Shown here: positions 62,789 to 64,000 of the stretch, piece by piece | Position numbering within the stretch: the first letter of the stretch is position 1 | Layout: every line of letters begins with the position of its first letter | Assembly (NCBI RefSeq): GCF_001721645.1 | Contig: NZ_CP017141.1 | Span: 2,356,001 to 2,420,000, forward strand | Direction of reading: 5' to 3' | Length of the DNA stretch: 64,000 nucleotides | Source: Pedobacter steynii | GTDB lineage: Bacteria; Bacteroidota; Bacteroidia; Sphingobacteriales; Sphingobacteriaceae | Program-made: the position numbers and the translations under genes | The notes under the pieces: generated by a model | Told to the model about the DNA's origin: nothing | Seen by the model: the letters and a program-made list of their open reading frames with translations, nothing else | The model's database searches: none

Positions 62789-64000
62789 AGCAAACATATT
62801 ATTGCGTGTTTATCTGTCTTTCGGACTGATTGTACTGCTTGCCGTGGCGGTATTGGTCAGACTATGCGATGTACAGTTTGTAGAGGGGCAAAAATGGCGT
62901 GCCATGGCCGATAGCCTCTCTACTAAGTATATCAATGTGGAAGCTGCACGTGGAAATATCTATTCATCAGATGGAAGCTTGCTGGCAACTTCTATTCCAG
63001 AGTATGAATTGAGGATGGATTTGTTTGCCGGCGGAATAGATGATGATAAGGTGTTCTATGGAAAAGTGGATTCTCTGGCGCTTAAACTATCTCAGTTTTT
63101 TAAAGATAAAACGCCTAAAGAGTATTCACGTTACCTGCGTTCAGCAAGACAGGATAGCGCACGTTACTTGCTGATTAAACGTAAAATTGGCTATCAGGAA
63201 TTGAAAACGATCAGAACATTTCCGTTGTATAACATCGGGAAATATTCAGGTGGTTTAATTGCCGTGCAACAAAACAAAAGAATCAAGCCATTTAAATTCC
63301 TGGCTTCCCGGACAATTGGCTATAAAAACGAGAACGTTGCCAATGGAGTAGGACTGGAAGGCGCTTATGGAAACTATATCAATGGTGAAAGTGGTAAAAG
63401 GTTAGTTCAGAGAATTGCTGGCGGTGTTTGGATGCCGGTAAATGATGAAGCTGAAGTAGCACCAAAAGAAGGGGCTGATATTATCTCAACCATCGATATC
63501 AATATGCAGGATCTTGCTCAAACAGCTTTGGAAAGACAGTTGAAACTTAGTGATGCTGATCATGGAACTGTAATTCTGATGGAAGTGAATACTGGTGAGG
63601 TAAGGGCTGTGGCGAATTATACGCGGGTATCTGAAGGTGTTTACGAAGAGAAGTTTAATTATGCAATTGGTGGCAGCCAGGATCCGGGATCTACGTTTAA
63701 ACTGGCTTCCTATATGGCACTTTTAGAAGATAAAAAAGTCGATACCAATACATTGGTTGAAACTGGTGATGGTTTTTACCGGATTCCAGGACATACGATT
63801 AAGGATTCGCATGGTGGAATTGGTACGGTTACGGTGATGAAAGCCTTTGAGCAATCTGCAAATACAGCCATTGCAAAATTGGTGAATATCCATTATAAAG
63901 ATAATCCTTCCCAGTTTACAGATCATTTGTATGATATCCATATGAATGAGAGGTTGGGCTTGCAAATTCCGGGTGAGACTAAACCGGTAATTAAAAATCC
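62778..64000 (+). CDS. ftsI: Penicillin-binding protein (FtsI-like), truncated by the window end
   Basis: An open frame of 407 codons from ATG 62778 that runs off the window. Residues 7-30 are a TM anchor (LLRVYLSFGLIVLLAVAVLV). A PBP dimerisation domain follows (AARGNIYSSDGSLLATSIPEY), then the transpeptidase: catalytic S305-T-F-K308 in PGSTFKL and S360-A-N362 in EQSANTAIAKL. The KTG motif would lie beyond the end. It synthesises septal peptidoglycan together with FtsL. The gene overlaps ftsL by 11 bp. Confidence 0.93.
   Translation, partial: MNIRANILLRVYLSFGLIVLLAVAVLVRLCDVQFVEGQKWRAMADSLSTKYINVEAARGNIYSSDGSLLATSIPEYELRMDLFAGGIDDDKVFYGKVDSLALKLSQFFKDKTPKEYSRYLRSARQDSARYLLIKRKIGYQELKTIRTFPLYNIGKYSGGLIAVQQNKRIKPFKFLASRTIGYKNENVANGVGLEGAYGNYINGESGKRLVQRIAGGVWMPVNDEAEVAPKEGADIISTIDINMQDLAQTALERQLKLSDADHGTVILMEVNTGEVRAVANYTRVSEGVYEEKFNYAIGGSQDPGSTFKLASYMALLEDKKVDTNTLVETGDGFYRIPGHTIKDSHGGIGTVTVMKAFEQSANTAIAKLVNIHYKDNPSQFTDHLYDIHMNERLGLQIPGETKPVIKN

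Noticed and set aside
1..64000. CRISPR arrays, transposases, integrases or phage genes
   Set aside because: No regular short repeats with spacers and no recognisable mobile-element protein were seen.

Overview
The window looks like chromosomal DNA of a Bacteroidota bacterium of the Sphingobacteriaceae (Pedobacter-like) type. The sequence basis is a TonB-dependent receptor paired with a DUF4249 lipoprotein, TAnnTTTG-type -7 promoter elements, weak Shine-Dalgarno sites, AT-rich intergenic DNA, and a mraZ-rsmH-ftsL-PBP division cluster of Bacteroidota type. Genus is inferred from overall resemblance and was not tested. I see no rRNA, tRNA, CRISPR array, insertion sequence or prophage.

Layout. 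1-10.5 kb is accessory or housekeeping: a 5'-truncated azoreductase, an AhpD-like protein, a large MscS channel, a WGR-domain plus SWIM-domain gene pair, a Tat-exported metallo-beta-lactamase-fold protein and an unrecognised membrane protein. 10.7-35.3 kb is one large Wzx/Wzy-type exopolysaccharide or capsule locus. A 14-gene plus-strand run (10726-26805) encodes CpsB-type phosphatase, Wza, BY-kinase Wzc, Wzx, a nitroreductase-like protein, a pyruvyltransferase, Wzy, four GT4/GT2 glycosyltransferases, a secreted GH99-like enzyme, an acyltransferase and an SGNH esterase. A minus-strand trio follows (Wzi, ManC, Ugd), then a plus-strand run (WcaJ-like initiating transferase, RfbB, RfbD, RfbA). 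No RmlC epimerase is present. A PAS-like/LuxR regulator at 36.1 kb sits beyond an 875-bp AT-rich gap.

37-46 kb holds an AraC-family remnant, a full AraC regulator, a structured 764-bp gap, adk-obgE, two small enzymes, an M1 peptidase, a TetA-like MFS pump and an ArsR-SRPBCC pair with a perfect inverted-repeat operator. 46-56 kb holds the DUF4249/TonB receptor pair, a MazG-like NTP pyrophosphohydrolase, an HD phosphohydrolase and a porin-OpuA(ABC) glycine betaine uptake operon. 56-64 kb holds a GT2 plus WecA/MraY-like mini-locus, gap-GNAT-pgk, and the start of the division and cell wall cluster (mraZ, rsmH, ftsL, PBP cut by the window end).

The most distinctive signals are: a recurrent ATACCyATT-type 18-mer in three intergenic regions of the polysaccharide locus and once upstream of the LuxR gene; three GTGGTA boxes with exact 10-bp period before mraZ; a hairpin that encloses the start codon of the TonB receptor gene; a long hairpin, possibly a small RNA, at 45.2 kb; and an orphan WGR/SWIM pair. 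No clearly new defence or mobile system was found.
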